From assembly GCA_032207245.1 (NCBI GenBank), contig CM063509.1:99643965-99707964 (forward strand): a DNA stretch of 64,000 nucleotides. The letters run 5' to 3'. Shown in pieces: positions 49,742-60,818 of this stretch. Both the position numbers and the translations under genes were made by a program. Position 1 is the first letter of the stretch, and the number at the start of each line of letters is the position of its first letter. The notes under the pieces were generated by a model. That model was not told the DNA's origin, searched no databases, and worked only from the letters and a program-made list of their open reading frames with translations. Source of the stretch: Pardosa pseudoannulata (taxonomy: Eukaryota; Arthropoda; Arachnida; Araneae; Lycosidae).

Positions 49742-49955
49742 AGTTCGTTACCCCTGGCCATGGCTTGGCCGGGTGGTGGTTAGAATTTTTCCTCACCTTC
49801 TGAGACTCTTTGGCTGTAAGATAGCTGAATGGTAGGGCACTTCTCTTCGGCACCGGATCCACGTGTTCGAATCCCGTTGCTGACAGGGTTGTTCGTAATA
49901 GGCTTTAAGTAGTAGATCCCGGTCTCATTAGGACTCGCACACACAAAAAAGAGAC
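49742..49955 (+). mobile_element. tRNA-derived SINE, copy 1
   Basis: A tRNA-like head with a pol III B box (GTTCGAATCCC near 49865) is followed by a body 'ggctttaagtagtagatccc' and 'ggtctcattaggactcg' shared with 56931-57105. The head is longer than in copy 2 and the A-box part is less clear. Not a functional tRNA: no convincing full cloverleaf. Confidence 0.75.
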
Positions 49956-50355
49956 CTTATCAATTTAAATTAAAACAAACTAAGGATCTTTTAACAGTTA
50001 AACGCATTTTGACTGAGGATGGTCGTTTATGCTGCCCAAACTAGTCTGTTTCAAATTTTATATTAGTAAATCCGAGCTATCTTTATCGTGTATTTCTGAA
50101 GTTTGTTGTGAATAGCATTTTCTTTTTAAATTTTCAAACGAAAAGAGAAATTGATTGTTCTGAAACTAACAATGCTTCTACCAAAAGGGGTCGAAAAACT
50201 TTTTTAGACTTAAAACTAAGTCTAATTATTCATCCACTACTAATATTACTATTTTAGTACACTAGTTGTTTAATTCAGTAATACCATTTTGCTCATCCTG
50301 AATCTGAAATTGTGTTGTTTACCTGTTCCAACCATGAGATGCCTTTTGATATCTT

Positions 50356-50678
50356 CTCAAATAGCAAATTTAGTTTGCAGCAAACTTGCATCAAACTTGC
50401 AGCAGTCTTGCTTTTCAAGGCTTCAAACTTGCAAATTCAGCATGACAAGTCTGCAAGTATGAAACAAGACTGCAGAAAATCTAAGAATTTTCGCTTGCTT
50501 CAAGGTTTTCATGACAAGGTTGCCACGTCTCGCAGCAAATTAGTGTTGCAAACGATTGGTCGCTTTATATTTCGTGTAACTTGCAGGAGTTTTGCTGCAA
50601 GTTTATAACGTCAAATATGTTATGATAAGATATTATGCATAAAATATCGAACTTGCTGCAAGTTTGCTATCTGAGATA
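50356..50678. mobile_element. MITE with 'gcagcaaacttgc' ends (about 323 bp)
   Basis: Left end 'tcaaatagcaaatttagttt' plus 'gcagcaaacttgc' mirrors the right end 'gaacttgctgcaagtttgct' plus 'atctgag'. Several internal direct repeats of 'aaacttgca'. Open frame 50312-50608 is unrecognised. Confidence 0.65.
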
Positions 50679-50911
50679 AAGCCCGAATCTACATCAACAT
50701 GTAGAAGTAGATAAAGCAGCTGTTGAAGTTTAGGATTACTTTTCACGTTGACGAATACACGGGTTTCTCGTATGATAGTGAACAATTACAATTCAACCTA
50801 TTACAATTCAACCTCAACTAAAATAAGTAGGTTGAAAATTTTAATTTGTAATACTAAAAAATATGCACACTCTCAAAATAAATAAGGATTAATCAATCAA
50901 AGGATTCTCAG

Positions 50912-51287
50912 AGCCGGTCTCACTAAAGCCGTTTACTTCTAACCGCGATTAACTCATAGCGCCAGCTAATGGTGCGGCTCAATTCTCCGTTTAACCCCTT
51001 TGCCACCAACGTCTCGTATACGCGAAGCAGAGATTTCACCCTTATTGGTCTAGCATCGTATCCACGCGATGATCTACTGTTGATATTGAGAGATTAGCTT
51101 CACGCATGCGTAATAGGAGATCTGAACGCTTTATTTTAATTTTTAAATGCTATATTTAATTACTAGATGGTGTAAACGGCAATGGTTTTCAAAACGGTCG
51201 ACTCGTATAGCATTTACGGGCTGGTCCTCAAGGGGTTAAACAGAGATTAATCTCGGTTAGTCGTTAAACAACTTTGGTGAGACTGGC
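50912..51287. mobile_element. Short MITE, interrupted copy
   Basis: Ends GCCGGTCTCACTAAAG and complement GCCAGTCTCACCAAAG. Same family as 47990-48111. It is split by a TTAA MITE at 50995-51235. Confidence 0.8.
50995..51235. mobile_element. TTAA-flanked MITE (241 bp)
   Basis: TTAA at 50991-50994 and 51236-51239. Ends CCCCTTTGCCACC and complement CCCCTTGAGGACC. Subterminal 'cgtctcgtatac' mirrors 'cgactcgtatagc'. Non-coding. Confidence 0.88.
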
Positions 51288-51341
51288 ACATGAACTAACG
51301 AGTAAAAGTTGGCGTACGGTAGCATTTCATAACAGTGACTA

Positions 51342-51535
51342 GGGTTGCTACTCACAGAGACTCTAAACGATCGGAATAGTCGATTTTTTTGACTGACTAC
51401 GTCATCATGACGAAAATCCTCTCCAGAGTAGCAAAAAATCTCAACTTCGACATAATCGAACGTGCCGAAATGTACTTCTAGTGACGTCATTAGTTAACCA
51501 CCTAGTAGTGTAGATGATCACTGTGAGTAGCAGCC
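51342..51535. mobile_element. TA-flanked MITE (194 bp)
   Basis: Inverted ends GGGTTGCTACTCACAG and complement GGCTGCTACTCACAG, flanked by TA (51340-51341 and 51536-51537). Contains two 'gacgtcat'-type sites. Tc1/mariner-type target by the TA duplication. Confidence 0.75.
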
Positions 51536-51537
51536 TA

Positions 51538-52517
51538 TTTCTAATGCGAACTCACACATCAGCATTAACACCATGTTGCGGCATAATATCGATTCTAATC
51601 ACATCAGAAAATTCCAAATTCAGATGTAATAAAAAATACAGTAAATGTTGCATAATATTTATACTGACTTGTTTTCCACCATGTTGTATATTTTTACATA
51701 TCATTGCAGTGATTAGTGCTTAAAATTGAATTACTCCTGTTGTTTTCTAATAAAATACATCAATGAATCATTATTGTTTCATTATGCGTCATTAAATATA
51801 TTACTTAATTAAACAATAACTAAGCACTTGATTAAATTCATTAAATGCATTACGTAAATTACATTTAACTGTGAATTAGAAATACCGGCATATTTGGCAA
51901 TTATTTACACTTAAACATGATGGTATCAAAGAATGCCTTTTGGTCGAAAAAGCGGTAGAAATAGTGTTAATTTTATTATTTGTGCATGTCAGCCTTATTT
52001 AGAAAAAAATATCGCATCGCTTATTTGGTAATATACCTAGAAATATTTAAATAGAAAGCCAATTGGCTTCATTTTTGGCAATAATTTCAAAACACCTTTA
52101 AATGATTAGCATTCGCCACATTAAATTAGTATAGGGTCAAAATATTATAGGCATTATCATAATTAAAATAATGAACATTTCATTTTACTTATGTAGTTTT
52201 ATTTTTTGCTAGTTCTCTAAGCTATAATAAAATATTTGTCTACACATATATGGGTAATGTCATAGAATACTTTCGTTTTTTCTACTATTTAATATTCTAT
52301 TTTCAACTGTCTCGTGGAACATTTCACCACTGTATGTATGGCATTATCACCCTTATACCTGATTATCGTTTGCTTTCCAATAGCAGTAATCCCGATATAA
52401 ATATAACCGGAGAATTACAACAACAAAATCACATGACGTTTTTTATTTAACAGGAATGCCATTTTTGTTTTTTAATTTTTTGCACATCTATTTTTTTCTG
52501 ATTGACAGAGTATAATT
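51538..52517. other. Interval with no gene seen
   Basis: AT-rich; the open frame at 52250-52450 is unrecognised. Confidence 0.4.
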
Positions 52518-52805
52518 TGTATCTTTAATTTTTTTATTAATTTTTGTACTGAATATTGTTATTTTTCATTGATTGAATGTAACAGAGAAAGCACACATTG
52601 AAATGCCTTATTTTGCGTAATAGAAGTTTCAAAAGCAACTCCTTCCACTGTACATCAGACTGAGACTATTTTGTATCTCTAATTTTTTTTAAATTAATTT
52701 TCGTACTGAATATTGTTACTTGTAGAATGAATGTAACAGAAAAAGCACACATTGAAATGCCTTATTTTGCGTAATAGAACTTTCAACTCCTTCCACTGTG
52801 CATCA
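52518..52805. repeat. Direct duplication, about 157 bp
   Basis: 52518-52674 and 52675-52805 share 'gcacacattgaaatgcctta', 'ttttgcgtaatagaa' and 'ctccttccactgt'. The second copy lacks some internal bases. Confidence 0.85.
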
Positions 52806-53004
52806 ACAATGCCAATTGTTTGTTCTCATAATATCGGCTTTTATCTTAATCACTGCCGTGTTACCGATAACCAAACACTTAACCTCCGCGAACGCGACGC
52901 CGAAAAAGCATTTTCGGATCGTGTTATTTCTTATTACATGCATTCATTCTCTCTCCTCCATTTTTTTTTATTTCCTTCCTTTCACAGATATATCGCATTA
53001 CCTA

Positions 53005-53050
53005 ACCTCGTATAGAATAAAAATCGAAGAAGTATTCGTTCACCCAGTGT
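53005..53050 (+). promoter_or_regulatory. Candidate core promoter
   Basis: TATA-like 'tatagaataaaaa' at about 53010 is followed about 30 bp later by a possible initiator around 'cacccagtg' (53041-53049). The surrounding 52850-53290 is single-copy and CG-richer than the rest of the window. Weak, sequence-only evidence. Confidence 0.3.
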
Positions 53051-53177
53051 AGTGAGTGCTTATTGAAAGTGGATTCACTTGCAGCCGTCGAGCTTTTCCG
53101 TCACGTGGTCTACCGTCTGTGCGGTTGGCGATAACACTTAATCGGAAAAGACAACATTTGACATATTTCGATGCCGA

Positions 53178-53284
53178 ATGGAATTGACTGACGGCTTAAG
53201 GAATTATGCATGCAGGATATCTGTGGCCGAAATGAACCTTCGTGAAAGCTGCAAGATGCCGGACTTTGAAGACGTCACGATAAG
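53178..53284 (+). CDS. Candidate first coding exon of a host gene (partial)
   Basis: An open frame follows a stop at 53139-53141. Possible starts are the ATG at 53178, at 53232 and at 53256. The last has good context (gcaagATGcc) and would begin MPDFEDVTIR. The frame runs into a textbook splice donor, AAG|GTAAGG, with GT at 53285. The longer reading includes MNLRESCKMPDFEDVTIR. I do not recognise the protein and no second exon was found downstream, which could mean a long first intron. It could equally be a non-coding leader exon. Confidence 0.35.
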
Positions 53285-54319
53285 GTAAGGCGATTTAGTT
53301 TCATTGATGTCAAAAACGTCATATATATCGGATATCTTCCTTTGTATTCGAAGGGTAGAATTTATTTTTAGGTATGTAAACATTTCATGCGTGCTTTTTA
53401 TCCAAATATAGCGTTTTTACCAGTACATGAAACGTCTTTTGAGCTTGAGATAGCGAAAGATAAATGTTTACTTCTATGATGTTAGAATGTATGATCATAA
53501 CTGAACTATAGTTGCAACAACTTTGAGTATTATTTGTTTCAAATCAAATATAAAAAGGTCTTGGATATAGTTAAATTATAGTAACACTAACGAAATACTC
53601 TATGTTTACTTAGATTGCAGATGTTTTACCGATGTATGCTGTGTTTGTATCTAAAATTGGTGTTGATAAATATAACACCTATCATTCTGTTCATATTTAT
53701 TTACTTAGTAGAGTAAAAAGAAATGTTTATATCAAGTAGATAATAATTGTTTTTCATTTGTGTTTACGTAAAAATATAGTATTAATATTAATTGTTTTTT
53801 CGTTATTTTTATAATTAAAACCTAAATATATATATGAATTAAGAAGTGCGTATTTTTATAAGTTATTAAATATTTTATTTGTGATATATATATATTGAAA
53901 CAGATCTGTCACTTTATCTAATAGTAGTTCAATTGATTGATGTGATATTTCTATGGGGTGATCATAAAAGTGAACTCGTTGTCACAGATTATATTGTGGC
54001 AATATTTATAGATACTTGTTACAAATAGGATTGCCATAATTAATACTTCACTAATGCATGCATCAATACCTGTTACGTATCCTCATCTAATAGCAGCAGA
54101 ATAAAGGTTTCAAATTTAACTTTGATTTAAAATGTTATTTTGTATCATATCCATTCTGGTAAATCGTATAATTATGAAGTTGTGCAATACACAAACTGAA
54201 AATAAGGTAAAAAGATTTTTGATACAACTAAATATAACTTAAAATTACATATATGTATGTATATATGTTTGTGTGTCAATTTTAAACAATAATCGCATAT
54301 ATGTGTGTGTTATTTTAAT

Positions 54320-54321
<2 letters not shown>

Positions 54322-54382
<61 letters not shown>
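54322..54382. repeat. (TA)n microsatellite
   Basis: About 60 bp of uninterrupted TA, flanked by TG-rich stretches. Confidence 0.95.
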
Positions 54383-54386
<4 letters not shown>

Positions 54387-54813
54387 GAGTGTGTGTGTAC
54401 ATACGCGAGTATTTTATGCATGTATTTATAATCCAAGAATAAGCTATTTAAATAAGCTATTAATAATTTAGGACTCTCGAAGTTACATTTTATTCTATTT
54501 ATATATCTCAGAGTTCCTTCTCGAAAATTATATTATAAGTGGTATGTTTTATGCTAGCAAAGTACCTGTATATACATTTAAACTCATTTTTAAACTATAC
54601 ATTTGTTGGAGTTGTTTGTATATAACCCCTTAAATATTTGTCTAATGTCGATAATCATGTCGAAGGTTATAAAATAGCTGCTTCATTAAAATAAGGATTG
54701 CAATAAAGCTCTAGTACTTAAATGATGTGAAACGTTAGATCGTTATATTCATTTCTTTGATTATTATAATTTATTCTAAGACGGAACATTTGTTGGATAT
54801 ATCTGCATTTTCA

Positions 54814-54817
<4 letters not shown>

Positions 54818-54864
<47 letters not shown>
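54818..54864. repeat. (TA)n microsatellite
   Basis: About 47 bp of TA repeats. Confidence 0.95.
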
Positions 54865-54865
<1 letters not shown>

Positions 54866-55029
54866 TATGATTTATCAATCGTTAAAAACCTTAGGTGTGA
54901 TTGAAAATCATGCAATATAAATTAAGTATAATTATACATAAAAATACTTGTTGAGATCTCACATCTACGAAAATTACATATTTTTCTTTTTCAGTAATTA
55001 ATGTTAAACGCCATTTTGATTTTAACCAT

Positions 55030-55900
55030 AGAAGTTAGTGGAACTTTTGTATATTGTCTTTCTTCTATTGATAAGTGTAAAAGTATTAAAAAGCTATGTG
55101 TAATTATATCGAAACCATGGGCAAATTATAGATTACATTCTAAAGATTTAACCATTGAAGTTAGTGTTACTTTCAAATTTTGTCAATTTTTCTAAGGTAG
55201 ATACGTGTAAAAGTAGCAAAAAAGATGTCTATATTTATATCGGTATCATGTTAAAATTATATGCACATGTGTTATTCCATGTGCAAATTATAGATTCCAT
55301 TCTGAAGATTTAACCATTTAAGTTAGTAATACAATTGAATTTTGACAATCTTTCTAAGGTAGATACATGTAAAAGTAACGAAAAAAGATGTCTATATTTA
55401 TATCGTATCATATGAAAATTATATCCACGTGTTATACGATGTGCAAATTATAGATTTCACTCTGAAGATTTAATCATTGAAGTTAGTAATACAATTGAAT
55501 TTTGACAATCTTTCTAAGGTAGATACATGTAAAAGTAACGAAAAAAGATGTCTATATTTATATCGTATCATATGAAAATTATATGCACGTGTTATACCAT
55601 GTGCAAATTATAGATTTCACTCTGAAGATTTAATCATTGAAGTTAGTAATACTATCGAATTTTGACAATCTTTCTAAGGTAGATACGTGTAAAAGTAGCA
55701 AAACAGGTGTCTATATTTATATCATATCATATGAAAACTATATGCACATGTGTTATACCATGAACTTATGTTTATGTGTTATACCATGTGCAAATTACAG
55801 ATATAAAAATTGAAGTTAGTAATACTATCGAATTTTCTCAATCTTTCTAAGGCAGACGCGTAAAAGTGTCTTTTGGTTTTGGAGTGCTACGGTCTACTTA
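55030..55900. repeat. Tandem array, period about 160 bp
   Basis: 'gaagttagt' or a variant recurs at about 55030, 55156, 55320, 55479, 55639 and 55812, with 'caatctttctaaggtagata' and 'gatgtctatatttatatcg' in each middle unit. Two central units are almost identical. Non-coding. Confidence 0.9.
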
Positions 55901-56492
55901 AAAGTGTCAAAAAGATGTCTATAAATGTATTGATACCTTTAGTGAGTTATATTTTGAATTCTCGAGATTTAAAGAATGATTTATATGGAATTAAATGTCT
56001 CAAAAGTATTGACATCAACTTCTAGTTATTTATTGATGGTACAGCAAATAACAATTTGCAATTTATTTAATAAATGTGAGTTATACAGTGGACTCCGCAT
56101 AATGTGATCGCTGTTAATGTTATAATTCGTTTATTGTTATCGAAATCACTTGGTTACGATTTTCTCTATTCATTTGTATGTTAAAATGATCGCTTTATGT
56201 GATCTTTACATCGGTTAATGTTATCAGTTTTCGAACCTCATTTTAACTGACAAAGAAATATTCACAATGTATTCAAAGGGAAACCATTATTTTTGTTTGC
56301 ATTTCTAAGAATTCTCCCTCTTCTACTTAGGGAAATGGAGAATGACCAAAGGAGTAGGGTATTAGAAAAATACACACACCCTGCTGATGGTCAATGGTTG
56401 TCAGATAAGCAGAAGGCAACACATTCTTATCGGAACTGAAAAGGAGCGTATTCACATTTCATGCCTTGCTCACTAACATGCAGCTTGTCGAT

Positions 56493-56700
56493 ATGGAAGT
56501 CAGAAAGCGAAATAATTTAACAATAAAACAAAAGATCGAAATTTTAAATCGTTTTATGACAGGTTACCAAGAATGAGTCAACGCAATGCTGAAGCGCAGT
56601 TAAACATTTCTCATCTTCTGAATTGCATTAAAAGTGTCGAAAGAGTACAACACCGCTCCGATGAATTTCAAAACATTATGATTACGAACAATTTATAAAT
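56493..56700 (+). pseudogene. Tigger/pogo transposase N-terminus (CENP-B type HTH)
   Basis: Reads RKRNNLTIKQKIEILNRF, then after a frameshift PRMSQRNAEAQLNISHLLNC and a VERVQHRSDEF-like stretch. This is the first helix-turn-helix of CENP-B/pogo proteins (typical start KRK.LTL..K..I). The DDE domain is missing. Non-functional. Confidence 0.65.
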
Positions 56701-56930
56701 AAGCTTCGTAGAAAAAATTGTAGACAGTCAACAATTGATTTTTTAAATTATGTATACAATTCTTATGTTTTAAAGTATAAGTACATAAATAAATATATGA
56801 GTTTTTCATTTTATTTTGAAATTTAGTACGTGTGAATTAAAGGGGGAGGTAAATTTATCTAATTTTGCATATTGTTTATTGTTATCAGTCTCTTATTGTT
56901 ATCAAAATCAGGCTGTCCCAAACTGATCAC

Positions 56931-57105
56931 GCTGAACGATGGCCGATTGGTTAGGGTGCTGGCCTTCGGAACCGGAGTTCGTGGGTTCGAATCCCACTGT
57001 GGCATGGATGTTCGTAGCCGTTCGGAATCGGCTTTAAGCAGTAGATCCCGGTCTCATTAGCACTCGTTGCAAAAAATAGACCGTAACGCTCCAAACCAAA
57101 CCAAA
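56931..57105 (+). mobile_element. tRNA-derived SINE, copy 2 (175 bp)
   Basis: Flanked by a perfect 14-bp target duplication CCCAAACTGATCAC (56917-56930 and 57106-57119), so it moved by target-primed reverse transcription. The tRNA-like head has A box 'tggccgattggttagg' and B box GGTTCGAATCC. The body is shared with 49742-49955 and the tail is short (CCAAA) repeats. It is inserted in the Tigger element. Confidence 0.92.
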
Positions 57106-57137
57106 CCCAAACTGATCACATTAAGCGGTGTCAACTG

Positions 57138-57500
57138 TATATTGAATGAGTTAGAGAAAATGTATAGCAATTAAAATTTGGAAGTCAATATATGTAGCTA
57201 AACGTGTTTTTATTACTAAAAATAGTCGTTTTTAAGCAGAGTTTGTCATTGAGATCCCACTTGCTGTAGTAAATTCATACCTTTAACTTCATAAATAAAC
57301 TTGTTACAAAATTTGGGATAACCAGGGCCTGAATTTTTATAAAATCTTTTTTTTTTTGACGATCGTGTGCTTTTATGCAACTCCTTGATAATATGTTTAG
57401 GAATATGTGTTATGAAAATCCAAACGTAGTATTAAAACCTAGGGATTATTAAGTTTAACAATCTTGAGTCCTTAAACAGTTGATTTTAGCTTTTTAAACA
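57138..57500. other. Spacer, nothing recognised
   Basis: AT-rich spacer between the Tigger element and the next TTAA element. Confidence 0.4.
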
Positions 57501-57504
57501 TTAA

Positions 57505-58059
57505 CCTCTTCCGGTAAAATGACGAGTCTAGCTCGTCATTAGTTTTTCATTCCATACCGCACAATGACGAGCTACACTCGTCATGCGATTAAAGTTACTG
57601 TTAAATATGATAATTTAGTTTAAAATTTCTAGTGTACTGAATTTGGCAACACTTTTATCACTTGTGAAAATCACAAGTCACTATTGCATATTGTTTACTT
57701 GGTACAAGTCATTGCCAAATTAATGAGTCAGAATAAAAGAAAACCTACTAAGAAATGCCGTGTGTGTTATAAGAATCAAATTAAAAGTGAGAATACTTAG
57801 CGGTGTAAACAATTAAGAATTCCTTTGCACTTTGTTTTGAAAAGTACCACTAGCTTGAAGACTATTATCTGTATACCTTATTAATGTTTTGCTTTGATAT
57901 TTTCTTAATTTTACTGTTTCTAATATTATTTAACACTATGTAAAAAGTGGATTTTAATTAAGAATATGTAAGAATTGTAAAATGAAACAAGTTTTTTAAA
58001 TAAAAAGTAAATGGTTATATCATGCACAGTTTTTCATTATTAAATCATACCGGAAGGGG
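57505..58059 (+). mobile_element. piggyBac-like element, internally deleted (555 bp)
   Basis: TTAA at 57501-57504 and 58060-58063. Ends CCTCTTCCGGTA and complement CCCCTTCCGGTA. Subterminal direct motifs 'atgacgag' repeat at 57523 and 57564. Contains a cysteine-rich-domain scrap. Confidence 0.88.
57723..57860 (+). pseudogene. piggyBac cysteine-rich domain remnant
   Basis: Reads MSQNKRKPTKKCRVCYKNQI and an in-frame stop at 57798-57800. In the next frame it continues as RCKQLRIPLHFVL. The pattern KK-CRVCY-KN...CKQ...PLH is that of the C-terminal zinc domain in PGBD4-like transposases, with later cysteines lost. The core is absent. Confidence 0.65.
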
Positions 58060-58179
58060 TTAAATCCTGTTTTTTTACTGTACATATTTGTATACAAAAT
58101 AAGTTTTTCAGTTTCGTATTTTATACTGTCTTAGGGAGTTAAAAATTTTCTGATAGATTAATTTTTTTTTCAGCTTCTA

Positions 58180-58219
58180 TAATTATTCTATAATTATTCT
58201 ATAATCATACCGGAAGGGG
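58180..58219. mobile_element. Extra right terminus of the same piggyBac family
   Basis: 'aatcataccggaaggggtta' repeats the end at 58044-58062, followed by TTAA (58220-58223). No left end; either truncated or duplicated locally. Confidence 0.6.
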
Positions 58220-58249
58220 TTAAACAGTCAGATACATTTGAAATTTTAA

Positions 58250-58866
58250 CACTTTGCGTGCTTGCAACGTAATTTTACGTTTTTTTTGCAGTCTGTCACG
58301 GAAGGGAGGGTCACGTAAAAATACGTATTTAGTAGATTTGTGGTGGATACCCGCTAACCACCACAAATCTACTAAATACGTATAATTATATGTATATGTG
58401 ACATTATATTCTTGTTGTTTGCGTTGCTATGCAACGTTTTGCGTTTTTTCTTTGCATAAGTTAGATTGTCAAGTTACTCAATCTTTTGTTGCGTTATTTC
58501 GTCTTCAAAAGAATTCCTAGCTCCAGAACGTACAAGTCGAGTTTTGTCAATTTGAAGTTTGGTTTTTTATTGTTGAATACGAAATTAATAATAAATAGTT
58601 CTATTTGTACTTATCATGAAAAAATATTTCTAAATACATTATAAAATTTAAAAAATCGTTTACTTTTGTGATTTCGTAAAATTTTTTTTTTTTTGTTAAA
58701 TAACCATACAGTATATATTAAACTGTAAAATAGAAAAAAGTTTTGTTCATAAAAGCAAAGTTTTCAATTTACTGCGATTTCTGAATAACTAAATTTTGGC
58801 GCGATTCACGAAAAAATGCTCGCTGCAAGTGTAAGTTGGCAGTGAAGTATACCCGCATGCCAAGTG
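58250..58866. mobile_element. TTAA-flanked element with large hairpin (617 bp)
   Basis: TTAA at 58246-58249 and 58867-58870. Ends CACTTTGCGTGC and complement CACTTGGCATGC. Contains a perfect 26-bp hairpin at 58321-58383. No transposase seen. Confidence 0.85.
58321..58383. repeat. Perfect 26-bp inverted repeat
   Basis: Arms 58321-58346 and 58358-58383 match perfectly around an 11-nt loop (atacccgctaa). The arm core is TTTAGTAGATTTGTGGTGG. Confidence 0.95.
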
Positions 58867-59011
58867 TTAAGTTTATAAAATAAAATATTATTCTTCAGTC
58901 TGATAAAAAAAATGACTTTCTAAGATACATATTACAAAAGCATTTCTTGCATTTAAGTAAATTTAATTTTTTTGCATACTTTTTGTTATTTTATAAAATA
59001 TACTACTTTAA

Positions 59012-59371
59012 ATGACAAAATTAAATATTTTGAAGTTAGTGTTTTTGTTGTCGTCTTATTCCACTTGGTCAGACCAAGCACGACTGAGTTACACGTTACT
59101 CGTATTAAGGCAAAGGGGTGAGCCTTTCGTTTTTAACGAGCATCTCAAGGGTGAAAGTACGACTTTTTTTGCTCAAGTGGGTCCTCGTAATTTTGAAGCA
59201 AGGACCAAGCAGAAGTCCCATTGCCTAGGCCTGCCACCCCCAGAGGTATTGATTGAGAACTTGGAGGACATGGTAACCACGAACCTATTTTACGTGCCCC
59301 AGTTACCTTTTACGAATACGGTGGATCTTATGCCGCCTCGGGCTTCTAGTACAGTGTTATTAAAAAACTAG
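59012..59371 (+). pseudogene. Unrecognised repeated frame, relative of the 640-bp units
   Basis: 119 codons with a hydrophobic start (ILKLVFLLSSYS), then FAQVGPRNFEARTKQKS and EVLIENLEDMVTTN. It is the longest and most open of six related copies; the others are in 19490-22640. Its right end matches the end of the fifth unit ('ggatcttaygcc'). Family unknown. Its neighbour on the minus strand is a BEL/Pao fragment, so it may come from the same retroelement. Confidence 0.4.
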
Positions 59372-59582
59372 CATATCCGAGAAGCCCGTCACATGACGTG
59401 ATCAGTAAAATTTTTAATTTTCCAGAATTAAAAATTACCCTATGAGGCAGGTAAAAAAATGGTTTGTTTTTTGGCTGAGAGGTATCTGGTACACGCTCAA
59501 TAATTTGTTTATCTTCATACTCTTCTAAAGTCTCCCTATACTGTGAAGGCAGTTTAGAATCACGTTGAATTAATTTAGACAA
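59346..59582 (-). pseudogene. BEL/Pao reverse-transcriptase N-terminal fragment
   Basis: Minus strand reads QYRETLEEYEDKQIIERVPD, then YLPHRVIFNSGKLKIL. BEL/Pao polyproteins have exactly this order (Y...L.EY...GIIE.V, then HYLPH.PV, then K.R.VFD) just before the catalytic palm. The frame ends before the VFDAS motif. Truncated and inactive. Confidence 0.7.
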
Positions 59583-60150
59583 ACCTTCTGGTTATGCATA
59601 AAAGACATACAAACGAACAAACTTAATTTTCAAAGATATATAACTTAAACGCTAGATATTTATTAGTCCGTAAAATAGACTCCTAGACATTTATGAAAAG
59701 AATTTGTTCTTAATACCGGTGGTACAATTTTCACTGCAACAAAAAATAATTGTAAAGTGTTCTATGAGGCAAGTGAAAAAATGGTTAGTTTTTGACTGAA
59801 GATTATCTGGTACACGCTCAATAATTTCTTTATCATTAATTGCCGCATATTAGGTGCCAACTTTAATTTATCTTGTCATATTACTTGATAGGATAGACAG
59901 GAGAGGTTTTAATATTGACAGTGATTATTTGGCAGTATATATGAGTGATATCCAAAATTTAGGGAATCGATTATGTGTAATCGGTTATGTATAAAAAACA
60001 AACACACAAACGAACAAACTTCTTAATTTTCAAAGATATATAACTTAAACGATAGATACTTATTAGTCCGTGAAATAGATTCCTAGACTTTGATGAAAAG
60101 AATTTGTTGTTAATACCGGTGATATAATATTCATTGCAACAAAAAGTAAT
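59420..60150. repeat. Local direct duplication around BEL/Pao scrap
   Basis: 59593-59757 and 59987-60150 share 'aaagatatataacttaaacg' and 'tttattagtccgtaaaatag' or close variants. 59428-59520 and 59748-59835 share 'tctggtacacgctcaataat'. An eroded tandem duplication of 320-390 bp. Confidence 0.75.
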
Positions 60151-60620
60151 GGATGATTAAATTTAAAATTATCACATATGTACGTAGTCTAGTATTTAAG
60201 CCAAATATAAAAGAAAATTATTTACGTCATATCTAAGTTCAGTGGTAAAACGTATGAAAATAATGCAGACGATATTTAGATAATTTAAAATAAGAAAAGA
60301 CTAAATGAGATGGTTAAAGGAAGGAAGTCATAATGTTAGAAAAAAGTTATTTTTACCTATTTATCATATGATAAATTGATAAATTTAATCGCCTGCTCTT
60401 AACCGGGGAAAATAGGGCTTGAAATAATGGTATTAAACGCTCGAAAATGGGACAAAGGGTGGGTTTTGAACGTTTTAAAGACCTGCTTTGAATTTTGCTA
60501 ACCCTAACTCATCAAGAATCCAATATGGATACCCCTATCCATTCCAGTCCCAATCGCTTCATAAATTCGAGTAAAGACGGACAGATAACTTAGGCTATTA
60601 TTATATAGGAGATTTGTTAA
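60140..60620. repeat. Interspersed repeat shared with 38365-39410, copy B
   Basis: Uninterrupted copy; 'gattaaatttaaaattatca' near 60157 and 'aaccctaactcatcaagaat' near 60500. It marks where copy A was interrupted. Confidence 0.75.
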
Positions 60621-60818
60621 AAAAATTCTTTCTAGTGGAAGCAGAAAATTTTGTTTTTTGATGGATATAAAATAGCTTTTAAAATAAATGTTTTTGTTCT
60701 GGAGAGGCTACGTTGAGTATTTTCATTTTAGTGCAATCCTTATTTTAACACTAGATTTACGGACCGAGCCAATTTGATTAATTTAAAATTTGATCACTAT
60801 AAATATATATAACTTTAA

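Larger units (their letters stand above)
53285..55029. other. AT-rich interval, possibly intronic
   Basis: Apart from microsatellites, no features were seen. If the exon at 53178-53284 is real, this begins its first intron. Confidence 0.3.
56086..57137 (+). mobile_element. Tigger/pogo-like element (1052 bp) with nested SINE
   Basis: TA target duplication at both ends. Left end CAGTGGACTCCGC and right-end complement CAGTTGACACCGC are followed by matching 'ttaatgtgatc' type subterminal sequence. It carries a broken transposase N-terminus and lacks the catalytic region, so it is an internal-deletion derivative. Confidence 0.85.

Noticed and set aside
56931..57003. Possible functional tRNA gene
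   Set aside because: A and B boxes are present, but the sequence continues into a SINE body with target duplications and no clean cloverleaf. It is a SINE head.
59012..59371. A genuine secreted-protein gene, because of the hydrophobic N-terminus
   Set aside because: The frame is one member of a decayed repeat family and the hydrophobic stretch is not shared by the other copies.
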